Virus record (IMG/VR): IMGVR_UViG_3300023174_000002
Coordinates: 35,209 to 99,208 of that record
Direction: 5' to 3' (one strand)
Length of the DNA: 64,000 bases
Source of the DNA: a virus
Positions 28,178 through 37,150 of this stretch are shown here, in pieces. How positions within the stretch are numbered: the stretch's first letter is position 1; every line of letters starts with the position of its first letter. The notes under the pieces were generated by a model. The model worked only from the letters and a program-made list of their open reading frames with translations, ran no database searches and was not told where the DNA came from. Position numbers and translations under genes: made by a program.

Positions 28178-29676
28178 ACATTCACCGATCTCAACCTATT
28201 CTTTATATTTTCTGCTGCAATATCCCTGATTGACTTAGCTATCAACAATTTAGGGTCTCTGCTCTTAGGATTTTCCTGAGCACCACCTGCACTAAAAGTT
28301 CCGTATGGATTACGCATATAACTATAAAAAGCGGTAATCATACCTTGTCTGCTCTCAGTTAGTCGTTCAATTTTTGCACTATTTGCAAATCTACCTGTTC
28401 TGTAATTTAATACTGTAGTACTTGTACCAGTACCCATATTTTTAACAATAGCTTCACGTAGCTTACCGTTAAACAGTGCCAATAACGAAGTTAAATCCGT
28501 AGCTGCTTGCATTGGTGCAGCTTGAATAACTGTAGGTTTATTAGGTGCCTGCTTTAATTCTTGAACAACTTTTTTAAGTTTTGAAATTGTATCTTTATTA
28601 TTACTTTTAACCACCTTAGTAGATTTTCTAGCTACTTCTGATTTTTGGCCTACATAAGTTTTTTTCTTGCTTTTACCAGTTTGAATAACTTCAGTTAAAT
28701 TATCTGCAAGCATCTGAATAAAACTAGGAGAGCCTTGTGAAGTTAATAGGGCTTGACCAAGAGTGGGGGAATTCTTTAATAATGCCTCAGCGTCACTGGT
28801 CTTTAAGGTAAATAAATTTCTAATTTCTTCTACGATACTAGCGCTAGCAGATCCAGCGGCTTGATTTTCTACACCAAATTGAAACTCTACTAAGTATTTA
28901 CCATAGCTATCTTTAACATAGTCAGCATAAATAACTTGATCGATTTGTTTTAAATTACTAGTAAGAATATCATCTGCTTCTAACTTTTTAATATATACAG
29001 ATAGTGCACCAATTAATGCATTTCTTTGTTCAATATCCTTAAACTGTAATTTTTCAATTTCATCTCTAGTTTGTTTAAGTAAGTTAGTTGCAACACTTAT
29101 TACATGGCCTTTGTTAGCATAATAACCAAATTTTCCATGTTCATCAGCTTGTTTTCGTGCTTTGCGTAAAGCATCTTGTTTTTCAGCAAAAGTTAAAGTA
29201 TTCCATTCTGGACTTGCTTTTAGTTCTGCTTCTTTTGCTTTGTATTCTACCTCTGCGGCATTTTCCAAAGCTAATTCCATAGCAGCTGATTCTTTAATGT
29301 CAAAAGCACTTAAAAATCTTTCATTAATAGTGCTAAAACCAATAGATTCAAATTTTACTGCTTGTTCACCATTTCCCAGTGTAATAAGTTCACCAGCACT
29401 TTCTTTACGTTTTTGAGGATTGGTTATAGCCGCGTTTTCTTCCATTAACGCATTAAAAACTGTTGCCGCAGCACCAACTGACATTTCTTGACCAGTTATA
29501 CGTTTATAAATACCCTCAATTTGATTTTGAGTAACATAAAAACTAGTCTTTGCAGCAGTTTGTTCTTTACTACGTAAGTCACCAGCAGCTTTTACAAGAA
29601 TACTATCTTTTAAAGTTTTTAGCCATTTTGTATATACTTCATTTTTAATAGCTGCTGTAAAATTCTCTATACTCAT
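28174..29676 (-). CDS. Neck / tail-completion protein (large)
   Basis: 500 residues lying where HK97 gp10-like neck proteins are found. The C-terminal ~100 residues (LNYRTGRFANSAKIERLTESRQGMI..., YMRNPYGTFSAGG) fit a neck or tail completion fold. The rest is alpha-helical and Lys/Glu/Ala-rich (residues about 130-330), an unusually long addition whose function is not evident. It overlaps both neighbours by four bases (translational coupling). The head-tail joining role is inferred from position and the C-terminal pattern. Confidence 0.6.
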   Translation of the reverse strand: MSIENFTAAIKNEVYTKWLKTLKDSILVKAAGDLRSKEQTAAKTSFYVTQNQIEGIYKRITGQEMSVGAAATVFNALMEENAAITNPQKRKESAGELITLGNGEQAVKFESIGFSTINERFLSAFDIKESAAMELALENAAEVEYKAKEAELKASPEWNTLTFAEKQDALRKARKQADEHGKFGYYANKGHVISVATNLLKQTRDEIEKLQFKDIEQRNALIGALSVYIKKLEADDILTSNLKQIDQVIYADYVKDSYGKYLVEFQFGVENQAAGSASASIVEEIRNLFTLKTSDAEALLKNSPTLGQALLTSQGSPSFIQMLADNLTEVIQTGKSKKKTYVGQKSEVARKSTKVVKSNNKDTISKLKKVVQELKQAPNKPTVIQAAPMQAATDLTSLLALFNGKLREAIVKNMGTGTSTTVLNYRTGRFANSAKIERLTESRQGMITAFYSYMRNPYGTFSAGGAQENPKSRDPKLLIAKSIRDIAAENIKNRLRSVNV

Positions 29677-30260
29677 GTGTAATCAGCCTTGTACAGGTCT
29701 AATACTCTACGAATATGTGCTGGCAGACTAGTAGTTGAAATATATTCAATCTGTACACTGTTAGTGCCGGGTGCTTTTGTACTGTGAATTGCCGCGTCAT
29801 TTTGACGATAATAACTTACTAAATCCATAATTGCTAATGCAACATCACTAGGTACATCATCATACCCTGCACGATAAATAACTCGATATCCACGAATATA
29901 CTTAATAAATCCTTGTGAACCAATGGCCACAACTTCGTCGCCATCTTGTACCCAATCTACATATTGTGTTAGTGCATTATAATTTTGACCATAGTCTGTG
30001 CTAAGGGCGACTTCACTAACACTGATAACTGGGCTTTCTTGCAAAATAAATTTTGATTGCCCTGCACCACCGTAACTAGTTGCACCATTAAAATACTCAA
30101 CTTTATCTACGTCAACAAAGTCTACAAAAGTTTTGTTGCAATATTTTTTTACCAGTTCACTTACGCGGGGAATTAGTCCAGCAATCTCTCTGTCGTAGTT
30201 GGTACTCTTAATTCCGGCATAAGTTTTATATTCAGCTAATGTAATTAAATTTAATGCCAT
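29673..30260 (-). CDS. Head-tail connector (HK97 gp6-like)
   Basis: 195 residues: LITLAEYKTYAGIKSTNYDREIAGLIPRVSELVKKYCNKTF at the N-terminus and YRVIYRAGYDDVPSDVALAIMDLVSYY in the middle are hallmarks of gp6-type adaptor proteins. CAGGGG precedes ATG 30260. A pair of strong hairpins separates it from the capsid gene. It should form the ring under the portal. Confidence 0.85.
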   Translation of the reverse strand: MALNLITLAEYKTYAGIKSTNYDREIAGLIPRVSELVKKYCNKTFVDFVDVDKVEYFNGATSYGGAGQSKFILQESPVISVSEVALSTDYGQNYNALTQYVDWVQDGDEVVAIGSQGFIKYIRGYRVIYRAGYDDVPSDVALAIMDLVSYYRQNDAAIHSTKAPGTNSVQIEYISTTSLPAHIRRVLDLYKADYT

Positions 30261-30276
30261 GTTTTTCCCCTGTGTC

Positions 30277-30332
30277 TTTTACATAGGCTCCTTAAAGCCT
30301 ATGTAAAAGACAGGTCTCGAAAGACCTGTCTT
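30277..30332 (-). terminator. Double hairpin between capsid and connector genes
   Basis: Minus strand: first an 11-bp stem AAGACAGGTCT / AGACCTGTCTT (30307-30332, loop TTCG) followed by TTTTA, then a 12-bp stem (30277-30308) whose loop carries AAGGA. The first can act as a weak terminator after the capsid gene; the second probably shapes the 5' end of the connector mRNA. Confidence 0.65.
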
Positions 30333-30347
30333 AGATTGATTAAAAAA

Positions 30348-32339
30348 TCAATTAACAACCAAACGTGCAACACCAGGACCGTAATTGCTTGTGACTTGCA
30401 CAAAACCAGTACGTAGGCTAGCAACCATAACACGACGTTGTGTTTCAACTAGCTCTTGCGTATCAATACGCAAGCCACGCTGATTACCAACGATAAAGTT
30501 ACCAGGAGCTAGAACAACACCTGCTGTAGAGTTAAAAGTAGTACCAGCTGTAGTCGTAGTACCATCCAGCTCGCCAGAAACTAGAACTGGGCTATTACCG
30601 ATCTGGCCAATTTGACCAGTTAGCAATGTAGCTGATGGACCAACTTGGTTCATTGTCTGGAAGACTGGATCGTCTAGCAAGTTGTAGTAAGTTGCAGTAT
30701 TAACAACATAAACCACATCTGCAGGATCAAGACCCCAAACACCAAGCTGCTTACGCATAGCGCGTAGGGTAGCAACGTTAGCACCTGTAGTTAGGTTAGC
30801 GTTAGTTGTGTATGCGGTTGAGCTGCTTGGGAAAGCCAACAACGACAAACCACTAATTGGATCGCCTGTACCACCAGCACCACGTAGCAGAGCTTTGTCA
30901 ACTGCGCGAGCAACACGACGAATCATGCCATCACGAATTACAGGCATAATAGCAATAAGACTATCTTCCTCTTCTTCGTAAGCGGTGTACTCATTCGTAG
31001 CCACTTTGTACGAATTAAGAGCAATATCTTTAAGTGCATGAACGACTGTATTACCAGCACTAGCACCTGCGCTAGCTGCCGAGACGTTAGCAGGATATGC
31101 ACCAAAGCTGCTGTTGTCAATCCACTGAGCAGTACCTGCTTCTGGATTTACAGGAATACGCATAACGTTGGTTTGCATTTGAATGCTTCGGAATAGTGGT
31201 GCAACCACTAGACGGCGGCGAACCTCAGCTTCCATGTTCAGGCTAACTTCAAGTTCCCAAGTATTTCCGGGTAGGTGAGGACCTTGACCCGAACCAGCGT
31301 ACTTTTCAATCATTTCACGACCAAACTTGGTGTCCCCAATACCCTTGTTTGACATTTTGGCTAACATAACGGCTTTTTCTTTGTCGCTATAAGCCATTTC
31401 GTTTTTGCCATCCAAGAACTGCATACGCGATTTTTGAATAGCTTCTAGTTCTTGAGCTTTCTCTTTAAGAGCCGACTCTAGACCAGCAATAGCGCTTTTT
31501 TGGGCTTCTTGTTCAGCAGCAAAACGCTTCTCAACTTCGGCCAATAGACGCTCAGCACCGGTATCTACTGTTTGAACGCTAGCAATAGCGGCTTTAACTT
31601 TAGCGTCAAGTTCAGCAGTAGCTTTTTCAGCAGCAGCTTTTTCAGCCAAAGCTTTTTCTTGAGCATCAGTAAATTGTTTTGCTGCTAGTTGGGCAGCTTT
31701 TTCGGCAGCTTCAGCCACCAATTTTTCAATATCTTTAGGATCCATTTTCCATTCCTTTGTAGTGTCGCTATTTGCTTCCACAGGGGACTCTAGCCCTTTA
31801 GCTGATTCCAACTTGGGCGCAAATTGCAGTTTGAAAGATTTAAGTTCTTCGTCAGTATTAAACGACTTAGACAAACTAAATAATGTGTTTTGATTTGCAG
31901 GCACGGACACTACTGAAATCTCATGTAGTTCCAGATCTTTTACAACAAACAGCTCACTGGCTGCATTATATTCCGCATCAGCGATACGAAAACCTATACT
32001 AAAAGCAGTAAGTACACCATCTTTGATAAGATTAAAGACTTCACCTGCAGCTGCAGAAATTCGTGCTTTAATCCACAAACCCTTACTGTCAACTCTATGA
32101 TCTACCATCCTACCAACAGGCTCACTATGATCATGATAAGCCAAAATTACTGGATTTTTCAAGTAATTTTGTATACCTTTTGACCATACTGTAGCTGGTA
32201 CAATATCACCTTGACGATCAGTATCAACAGTACTTGCGTAACCCTCGATCATAATCGAATCAATGCTCATATCTTTGGTAGGTAGATTACTCTTAGTAAA
32301 AGTACTCGTTAGTGTAAGTACTTTATTTTTATCTACCAT
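30348..32339 (-). CDS. Prohead protease - major capsid protein fusion (HK97 fold)
   Basis: 663 residues. Residues about 1-165 are a serine (S78-type) prohead protease: IEGYASTVDTDRQGDIV, NPVILAYHDHSEPVG (His), LTAFSIGFR (Ser) and HEISVVSVPAN. A Lys/Glu/Ala coiled-coil delta domain (about 200-320) follows. From about 345 an HK97-type capsid protein is seen, with ALLRGAGGTGDPISGLS, PADVVYVVNTATYYNLL and GNFIVGNQRGLRIDTQ. CAGGGAG precedes ATG 32339. Self-cleavage should release the mature capsid subunit. Separate protease and capsid genes are more common. Confidence 0.9.
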   Translation of the reverse strand: MVDKNKVLTLTSTFTKSNLPTKDMSIDSIMIEGYASTVDTDRQGDIVPATVWSKGIQNYLKNPVILAYHDHSEPVGRMVDHRVDSKGLWIKARISAAAGEVFNLIKDGVLTAFSIGFRIADAEYNAASELFVVKDLELHEISVVSVPANQNTLFSLSKSFNTDEELKSFKLQFAPKLESAKGLESPVEANSDTTKEWKMDPKDIEKLVAEAAEKAAQLAAKQFTDAQEKALAEKAAAEKATAELDAKVKAAIASVQTVDTGAERLLAEVEKRFAAEQEAQKSAIAGLESALKEKAQELEAIQKSRMQFLDGKNEMAYSDKEKAVMLAKMSNKGIGDTKFGREMIEKYAGSGQGPHLPGNTWELEVSLNMEAEVRRRLVVAPLFRSIQMQTNVMRIPVNPEAGTAQWIDNSSFGAYPANVSAASAGASAGNTVVHALKDIALNSYKVATNEYTAYEEEEDSLIAIMPVIRDGMIRRVARAVDKALLRGAGGTGDPISGLSLLAFPSSSTAYTTNANLTTGANVATLRAMRKQLGVWGLDPADVVYVVNTATYYNLLDDPVFQTMNQVGPSATLLTGQIGQIGNSPVLVSGELDGTTTTAGTTFNSTAGVVLAPGNFIVGNQRGLRIDTQELVETQRRVMVASLRTGFVQVTSNYGPGVARLVVN

Positions 32340-32351
32340 ATGTTCTCCCTG

Positions 32352-33539
32352 TTACTCTTTAGGGTTTGTGGCGGGGCGACCGCCCTGTGCTGGATCTACA
32401 GCACTACCAGCAATGTTAGCAGGAATACGTAATTCATCCTGACCATCAATTTTCTGATACCGCAATTCTTCTCTAGCTTCATTTGGTGTAATAATGCCGC
32501 CATTAACTAACGATACATGATAACTAGCTATATCTTTTAATTCTGGCTGTAGTGCGCTTACACTTGCAGTAATTGCTTCAACGTCATAACCAAAGAATCG
32601 TTCCAGCGCACTGGTATACTTACGAATAATTGGCATTACAGTTTCTAAATAAAATAACCGTAAGTTTGGCGAAATATTAGCATTGTTTCCACCGTCTACT
32701 AGTAGTGGTGGAACGCCCACACATTGCATAATTAGTTCGTTGTGTGTTTTTATAGCTTGATCAAAATCCATGTCTTTGAAATTTTGATTGCTAATCTGAT
32801 GTGGCTTTAAGCCAGAATCTAAGATTAGTGGACGCTTACCACCGTTTTTAGTGCTGTAGCGTTGCAACCAGTATTGAATAGTTTTTTCTTTAGCTACTTG
32901 TGAAAGTGTATTTTCACTAGTAAGCACTAAACCAAATATTGCACCGTTATCAAAAAATTGTTCTTGAAACTGATGCATGCTTTGTAAAACATTAATACTA
33001 TTTTGTGCTGCTTCTAGTCTGCTGGCACCGCGGTAAATACTACGCGAACTTAAATCACGGAAATGAAATACTTCATTTTCTGGAAATACAATGTATCCGT
33101 TGTATCGGTAACCACTAATAAAAGTTTTTGTATCAGTTAAGATTTCTACATACTCTGCTGGCAAGTGATACATAAATGTACCATCAAAATGTATAAATAC
33201 ATTGCCTTCTAATAACAAGTCTGTAAAAATTGCTTGACGAAATTCTTGAGCGCTTTGATAGGGATTAGGTCTAAAATTAAGCAGTGTATTTAACTGCTTT
33301 TGCCTAACGCCGTTTACGGCACCCTCGTATAGTTTGTCTTTAATATCGTAGTCTAGGGAGCTACACGCGCTTACTACCATATTTACACTACGATTTACAC
33401 TCTGTAATTGCTGAAAGGCTTGTTTATACAACAACTTGCTAGTTGTATTAACGTGTGTACCTTCCTGCTGTGCAATTCTTGCCTGTGCAGGATTCAGTTT
33501 TTCACGAATCCACTGCACGCTATTTGTAATCAAACCCAT
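32352..33539 (-). CDS. Portal protein (HK97 family)
   Basis: 395 residues from ATG 33539, which has TTAGGA 7 bases upstream; a TTG five codons earlier lies inside that site. Portal motifs: VNRSVNMVVSACSSLDYDI, LLNFRPNPYQSAQEFRQAIFTDLLLEGNVFIH, VFHFRDLSSRSIYRGASRLEAAQNSI and PPLLVDGGNNANISPNLR. It forms the dodecameric DNA entry ring. It lies between the HNH gene and the protease-capsid gene. Confidence 0.92.
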   Translation of the reverse strand: MGLITNSVQWIREKLNPAQARIAQQEGTHVNTTSKLLYKQAFQQLQSVNRSVNMVVSACSSLDYDIKDKLYEGAVNGVRQKQLNTLLNFRPNPYQSAQEFRQAIFTDLLLEGNVFIHFDGTFMYHLPAEYVEILTDTKTFISGYRYNGYIVFPENEVFHFRDLSSRSIYRGASRLEAAQNSINVLQSMHQFQEQFFDNGAIFGLVLTSENTLSQVAKEKTIQYWLQRYSTKNGGKRPLILDSGLKPHQISNQNFKDMDFDQAIKTHNELIMQCVGVPPLLVDGGNNANISPNLRLFYLETVMPIIRKYTSALERFFGYDVEAITASVSALQPELKDIASYHVSLVNGGIITPNEAREELRYQKIDGQDELRIPANIAGSAVDPAQGGRPATNPKE

Positions 33540-33547
33540 AGTTTTTC

Positions 33548-33976
33548 CTAACAAAATTCGCTAAAGAAACTTCCGTAGCTTTGCTTAGGAATCTCACCAA
33601 TACCCTGTAATTTATCACGTTGAATTTCAATCCAACGCTGCTGCTTGGGTTCGCTGCCAGGTTGAGGAGTTTTACCGTAAACACCATGAAGCGCTACATG
33701 ATGAGGATTACATAGGGTGTAAACCTGCTCATATAACTCTACGCGATGGCTATCGATAAACTCATCTCTAACAGCTAAAATTCCCTCATCAGTTGAAATA
33801 TCATAGCCCATTTTCTGTGACCAGCGTTCTAGTAGTAGTGTTACGCTGTGAAGATGATGCAATTCCAAGTCTTGATTTGTTTTACAGATATAGCAGTGAT
33901 CTTGCTTTTCGTAAGCTGACTTGGCCTTATCTCTAACGTGTTTAACGGGTATACGTTTATTTGTGTTTTTTGCCAT
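33548..33976 (-). CDS. HNH endonuclease of the packaging module
   Basis: 142 residues. The HNH core is visible: CYICKTNQDLELHHLHSV (zinc Cys pair and HH), later CNPHHVALHG. Phage HNH proteins next to the large terminase and portal assist terminase cleavage at packaging, so this is a likely packaging cofactor rather than a homing enzyme. It abuts the Dps gene (1-base gap) and lies 8 bases before the portal start. Confidence 0.8.
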   Translation of the reverse strand: MAKNTNKRIPVKHVRDKAKSAYEKQDHCYICKTNQDLELHHLHSVTLLLERWSQKMGYDISTDEGILAVRDEFIDSHRVELYEQVYTLCNPHHVALHGVYGKTPQPGSEPKQQRWIEIQRDKLQGIGEIPKQSYGSFFSEFC

Positions 33977-34417
33977 TTACTTTAAACTTGCGCGCAACAT
34001 CCACGAATGTTTTTTATGTGCATCTTGACGATCTGCTAAAAAGTTTGACAACCCATGATCACCAAATTGTTCTGCAACCATAAATAATTGCTGAAACTTC
34101 ATTGCCATCATGTCTGAATCCAACAGCAATTCTTGTAGCAAACCTTTCCAGTCACCTGGAGCATTTTCATCCTGAATATAAGTTAGTTGAGAAAACTGTG
34201 TAAGACTAGCAGGCGTTACAATTTGTAGCGCACGTAATTCTTCTGCATAGATATCAATAGATTCTAACACTTCATTGTAGATACGCTCTAGCATTAAGTG
34301 CAGTTCGTAAAATAACTGACCTTCTACATTCCAGTGGAAATTAGCAGCTTTTAAGTAAAAGCTAAACTCACTGGCAAAAACGCGCTTAAGTTCTAGGTAG
34401 TATTCTGTTTTGTCCAT
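33977..34417 (-). CDS. Dps/ferritin-like protein
   Basis: 146 residues, the usual Dps length. The N-terminal helix has ASEFSFYLKAANFHWNVEG and the second helix FYELHLMLERIYNEVLESIDIYAEELRAL, carrying the conserved His, Asp and Glu of the intersubunit ferroxidase site. It has its own promoter (34450-34478). Dps proteins bind iron and DNA and protect against oxidation. A copy inside a packaging operon is unusual; it may protect host or phage DNA late in infection, which is inference. Confidence 0.85.
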   Translation of the reverse strand: MDKTEYYLELKRVFASEFSFYLKAANFHWNVEGQLFYELHLMLERIYNEVLESIDIYAEELRALQIVTPASLTQFSQLTYIQDENAPGDWKGLLQELLLDSDMMAMKFQQLFMVAEQFGDHGLSNFLADRQDAHKKHSWMLRASLK

Positions 34418-34449
34418 GATTTTTATCAGTAATTTTTTATAATACAGGT

Positions 34450-34478
34450 ATTGTACACCTAAAGCACTAACAAGTCAA
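34450..34478 (-). promoter_or_regulatory. Sigma70 promoter for Dps-capsid genes
   Basis: Minus strand TTGACT (34473-34478), 17 bp, TACAAT (34450-34455), 32 bases before the Dps start codon and just after the terminase gene ends. Confidence 0.7.
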
Positions 34479-34495
34479 CGTAAATTTTTTATGAC

Positions 34496-35785
34496 CTAGA
34501 TAGTGTAGGTATAGAGTGCATAGCGAAGTGCATCAGCCATGTGAGAGTATTCATCATGCACAGGACGTTCACGTTGCAGTCCTTCGCGACTATCCCAACG
34601 ATATTGATCCATTACATTGAGTACATTTGTACAGTGCGGAGCAATTTTTAATCGGTTAGTTTCTACTAAGGTTTGTACATAGGCAATACCAGGTAGTACG
34701 TCTTTTTTAGCTTTAGTGGTGGAGATATTATAAGTATAGGCAAGGTCACTAGCAAACTGTGCAGCTGCACTGTCAATAAATACTACCTCTACACCCCAGC
34801 GTTCATTTAGTTCACGAAAGTGTTCTGCGTGTTTGTCTGTGGTTTGTTCACTTTTTAAATATTCATCAACCACATGAAACTGGTCACTAACAGGATTATA
34901 ACTAATAACCACGAAAGCAGTAGCATCACGATAGCCGGGATCGCAGCCAGCAATATATTCGCATCCTTCTTGGTGAACATACTCACTAACTCCTACTTCA
35001 CGACTAAAATTATATACCTGACCCTCAAACACATTAAAGCTAGCCAAGTATTCTTGTTCAAACTCAGCTTTTGACATGGACTTGCGTGCTTCTGCTACAT
35101 CCGACTCCGACATGCGGGCGTTTTCAGTATAGTCTGCTTGGATACTACACCACTCAGGATAGTCATTGCTATATCCACGTTGATAAAACTTTGAAAACCA
35201 ATTTTGTTGACCGCGGGGTGTGGAGATGAAAATAGCCTTTGAATTAGGTCGGTCTAGTGTAGGACGCAATTGCACGTTAAATGCCGATTCACCGTCATCG
35301 CCTAGTGCAGCTTCGTCGAATAGAATAATTTGATAACTACGTCCAACTGTGCTGTCCACTGTGCTTAACGAACCCATCCTAATGGTTGAACCATTTGACA
35401 ACTCTACAACTTTGTCCTTTAGGTTATCACGCTCTACTTCTAGGTCAAAGTGCCTGATAAACTTACGCTGCAGTTCAAATGAAATCGAACTCAAGTTATA
35501 GTTAGGCGATATAATCAGCACATTGCAACCTGGAACTAGTGATACCAGCTGTGCAATAATATTAGCAATATAAGTTTTGCCTAAACGTCTAGCTAATGCG
35601 GCACAAACAAACCTGTACTTAGGATTGTTAATGGCATTAATAAGTGCAATCTGTGGACGATTCATGGTGTCCCAGGCACCTAACAACTTTAAGTAGTTTT
35701 CAATCGGCAGTTTAATAAATCTGGTTTCTACAGCAAACTCAGTAATTTCATCGCGGTCTACATCGTCTCGGCTAACTTTAAGCAC
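34496..35785 (-). CDS. terL: Terminase large subunit
   Basis: 429 residues from GTG 35785 (GGGGA six bases before it). ATPase: Walker A-like ARRLGKTY near residue 65-71 and Walker B ILFDEAAL near 150. Nuclease: CDPGYRDATAFVV near 260-275 and VVFIDSAAAQFASDL with acidic metal ligands. The start overlaps the end of the upstream membrane protein gene. It pumps and cuts DNA at the portal. Confidence 0.95.
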   Translation of the reverse strand: MLKVSRDDVDRDEITEFAVETRFIKLPIENYLKLLGAWDTMNRPQIALINAINNPKYRFVCAALARRLGKTYIANIIAQLVSLVPGCNVLIISPNYNLSSISFELQRKFIRHFDLEVERDNLKDKVVELSNGSTIRMGSLSTVDSTVGRSYQIILFDEAALGDDGESAFNVQLRPTLDRPNSKAIFISTPRGQQNWFSKFYQRGYSNDYPEWCSIQADYTENARMSESDVAEARKSMSKAEFEQEYLASFNVFEGQVYNFSREVGVSEYVHQEGCEYIAGCDPGYRDATAFVVISYNPVSDQFHVVDEYLKSEQTTDKHAEHFRELNERWGVEVVFIDSAAAQFASDLAYTYNISTTKAKKDVLPGIAYVQTLVETNRLKIAPHCTNVLNVMDQYRWDSREGLQRERPVHDEYSHMADALRYALYTYTI

Positions 35786-36065
35786 TATTTTCCCCGTTTA
35801 TCTTTTTACCAGCTTCTATGCGCTCTAGTTCAATTAATTTACCACGTAGTTGTAGCACAGTATTTACTTTTTCGTTTAATCTGATCAAGTCGTTGTCTAG
35901 GACACGTACACGATCAATTAAGTTAATTAAAATATTAGTAGCTTTACTTATAGTAGGTTTTATGTCACTAACTACCCAGTTCCAGACATAGTAAATAAAA
36001 TAGCCCATACCTAAGGCAGCTAATACAGGAAACCCATAACGGTTTATAATTTCTACTGAATCCAT
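35778..36065 (-). CDS. Small membrane coiled-coil protein, packaging module
   Basis: 95 residues: one transmembrane helix at about 12-33 (GFPVLAALGMGYFIYYVWNWVV), then a helical, partly heptad region (INLIDRVRVLDNDLIRLNEKVNTVL). Similar in design to the next gene (36065-36340), sharing the G-F-P-x-A-A start of the membrane helix, so the two are probably paralogues. Located between small and large terminase. Holin-like or membrane-tether roles are possible; none is shown by the sequence. Confidence 0.7.
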   Translation of the reverse strand: MDSVEIINRYGFPVLAALGMGYFIYYVWNWVVSDIKPTISKATNILINLIDRVRVLDNDLIRLNEKVNTVLQLRGKLIELERIEAGKKINGENSA

Positions 36066-36340
36066 TAGTCTTTCCTTAAATCTTTTAGCTCACTACGAGC
36101 CATTCTGGTAAAGTCTGGACTCAAACCTAGTGCATAGCTTACTCTAGTATCAATACGCTCTAGCTGAGCTGTCATGGTGTCTATTCTGGCGTCTAGGCTT
36201 TGTGTAATTTGTGCAAGATTGTGTACTCCGCTGGTTACTCCAGCCAAGATAAACTTTAGTGTTAAAAATACAAAATAACCTGCGCTAATGGCCGCAGCAA
36301 TTGGGAATCCTACTTCACCTATTAATTTTACTACGTCCAT
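36065..36340 (-). CDS. Small membrane coiled-coil protein (paralogue)
   Basis: 91 residues from ATG 36340, which has AAGGAG at the right distance. Membrane helix at about 9-31 (VGFPIAAAISAGYFVFLTLKFIL) followed by an amphipathic coil (ARIDTMTAQLERIDTRVSYAL). Its stop overlaps the next start (TAATG). Likely a duplicate of the 35778 gene. Function unknown. Confidence 0.7.
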   Translation of the reverse strand: MDVVKLIGEVGFPIAAAISAGYFVFLTLKFILAGVTSGVHNLAQITQSLDARIDTMTAQLERIDTRVSYALGLSPDFTRMARSELKDLRKD

Positions 36341-36350
36341 TATAGACTCC

Positions 36351-36833
36351 TTATAGTTTATCGCCAAGGAGCTTTGAAATCAATGCTCCATACTTGGTTC
36401 CATCACCACCTTCGTTGATTTGCACATTTACTTGCGATTTAGGTCCAGCGCGTTCTGCACGCAGCTTTTCCAGCTGAATTTCACGGTCTAACAATTCCAT
36501 GGACATTTTATGTGATAGTGCTAAGAGTTCAGCAATGTCCTTATTCGACCCAACGTCCGCCTCTTCCATCTCACGAAACTTGCGCTTGAGTACGGCGTCC
36601 ATAGCAGCACGCATTTTAAAGCGATTGTTAAACCCTAGGTCAAAGAATACTTGGTTAATATAGGCTTTGACTTCACGGCGGCCTAAGATGTTACTAACAC
36701 TTTCTACTGGCATTGCTAGATTATCCGCCACAGCGCGTGCGTCTTGGCACTGCAAGTAGCAGTTAGCCACTTCCAGCGCTTCTGGTGATATGTTAAGTAC
36801 CTCGGCAGGTGCTGTGGTTGGGGTCAGGTTCAT
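36351..36833 (-). CDS. terS: Terminase small subunit
   Basis: 160 residues. An N-terminal helix-turn-helix region (ANCYLQCQDARAVADNLAMPVESVSNIL) is followed by helical oligomerisation segments and a basic C-terminal part, the usual small terminase layout. It overlaps the upstream gene by four bases. It should recognise phage DNA to start packaging. Distance to the large subunit is enlarged by the two membrane protein genes. Confidence 0.8.
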   Translation of the reverse strand: MNLTPTTAPAEVLNISPEALEVANCYLQCQDARAVADNLAMPVESVSNILGRREVKAYINQVFFDLGFNNRFKMRAAMDAVLKRKFREMEEADVGSNKDIAELLALSHKMSMELLDREIQLEKLRAERAGPKSQVNVQINEGGDGTKYGALISKLLGDKL

Positions 36834-37150
36834 TTCTTTAACTTTTCTTCTAGGATAACAATACGCTCACGATTAACGTGAATTAGTTCACGATTAGCTA
36901 AAATTTCACGCTCTAAGTCCTGACGCAGCTTTTCACAAGCCAGCTCAGCACCGGTATTAGTAGCCTGCTTATTATCGCTGGTAACTACTAGGCTAATCTT
37001 TGAATTCAACACCGTAACATCGTGTTGCAAGTTTTGCAGCGCAGTCATTAAGTAGACTACGCAGGTGAATAGTAGTGGTAACAAGGCAAAGGTAAGTTTT
37101 TCGATTAGCTGGCCTTTGGCGTGTGCTTCGTCTAGTTTTTCTTGCGACAT
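36830..37150 (-). CDS. Membrane coiled-coil protein
   Basis: 106 residues with one hydrophobic helix near 20-39 (LTFALLPLLFTCVVYLMTAL) and a C-terminal coiled coil (RQDLEREILANRELIHVNRERIVILEEKLKK). TAGGGAG precedes ATG 37150. Third protein of the one-helix-plus-coil type in this neighbourhood. It could be a spanin-like or holin-like protein; no partner lipoprotein is adjacent. Confidence 0.65.
   Translation of the reverse strand: MSQEKLDEAHAKGQLIEKLTFALLPLLFTCVVYLMTALQNLQHDVTVLNSKISLVVTSDNKQATNTGAELACEKLRQDLEREILANRELIHVNRERIVILEEKLKK

Noticed and set aside
33548-33976. HNH gene as a homing endonuclease in an intron
   Set aside because: Neighbouring terminase and portal genes are intact and no intron structure is visible; packaging-associated HNH proteins occupy this same place.
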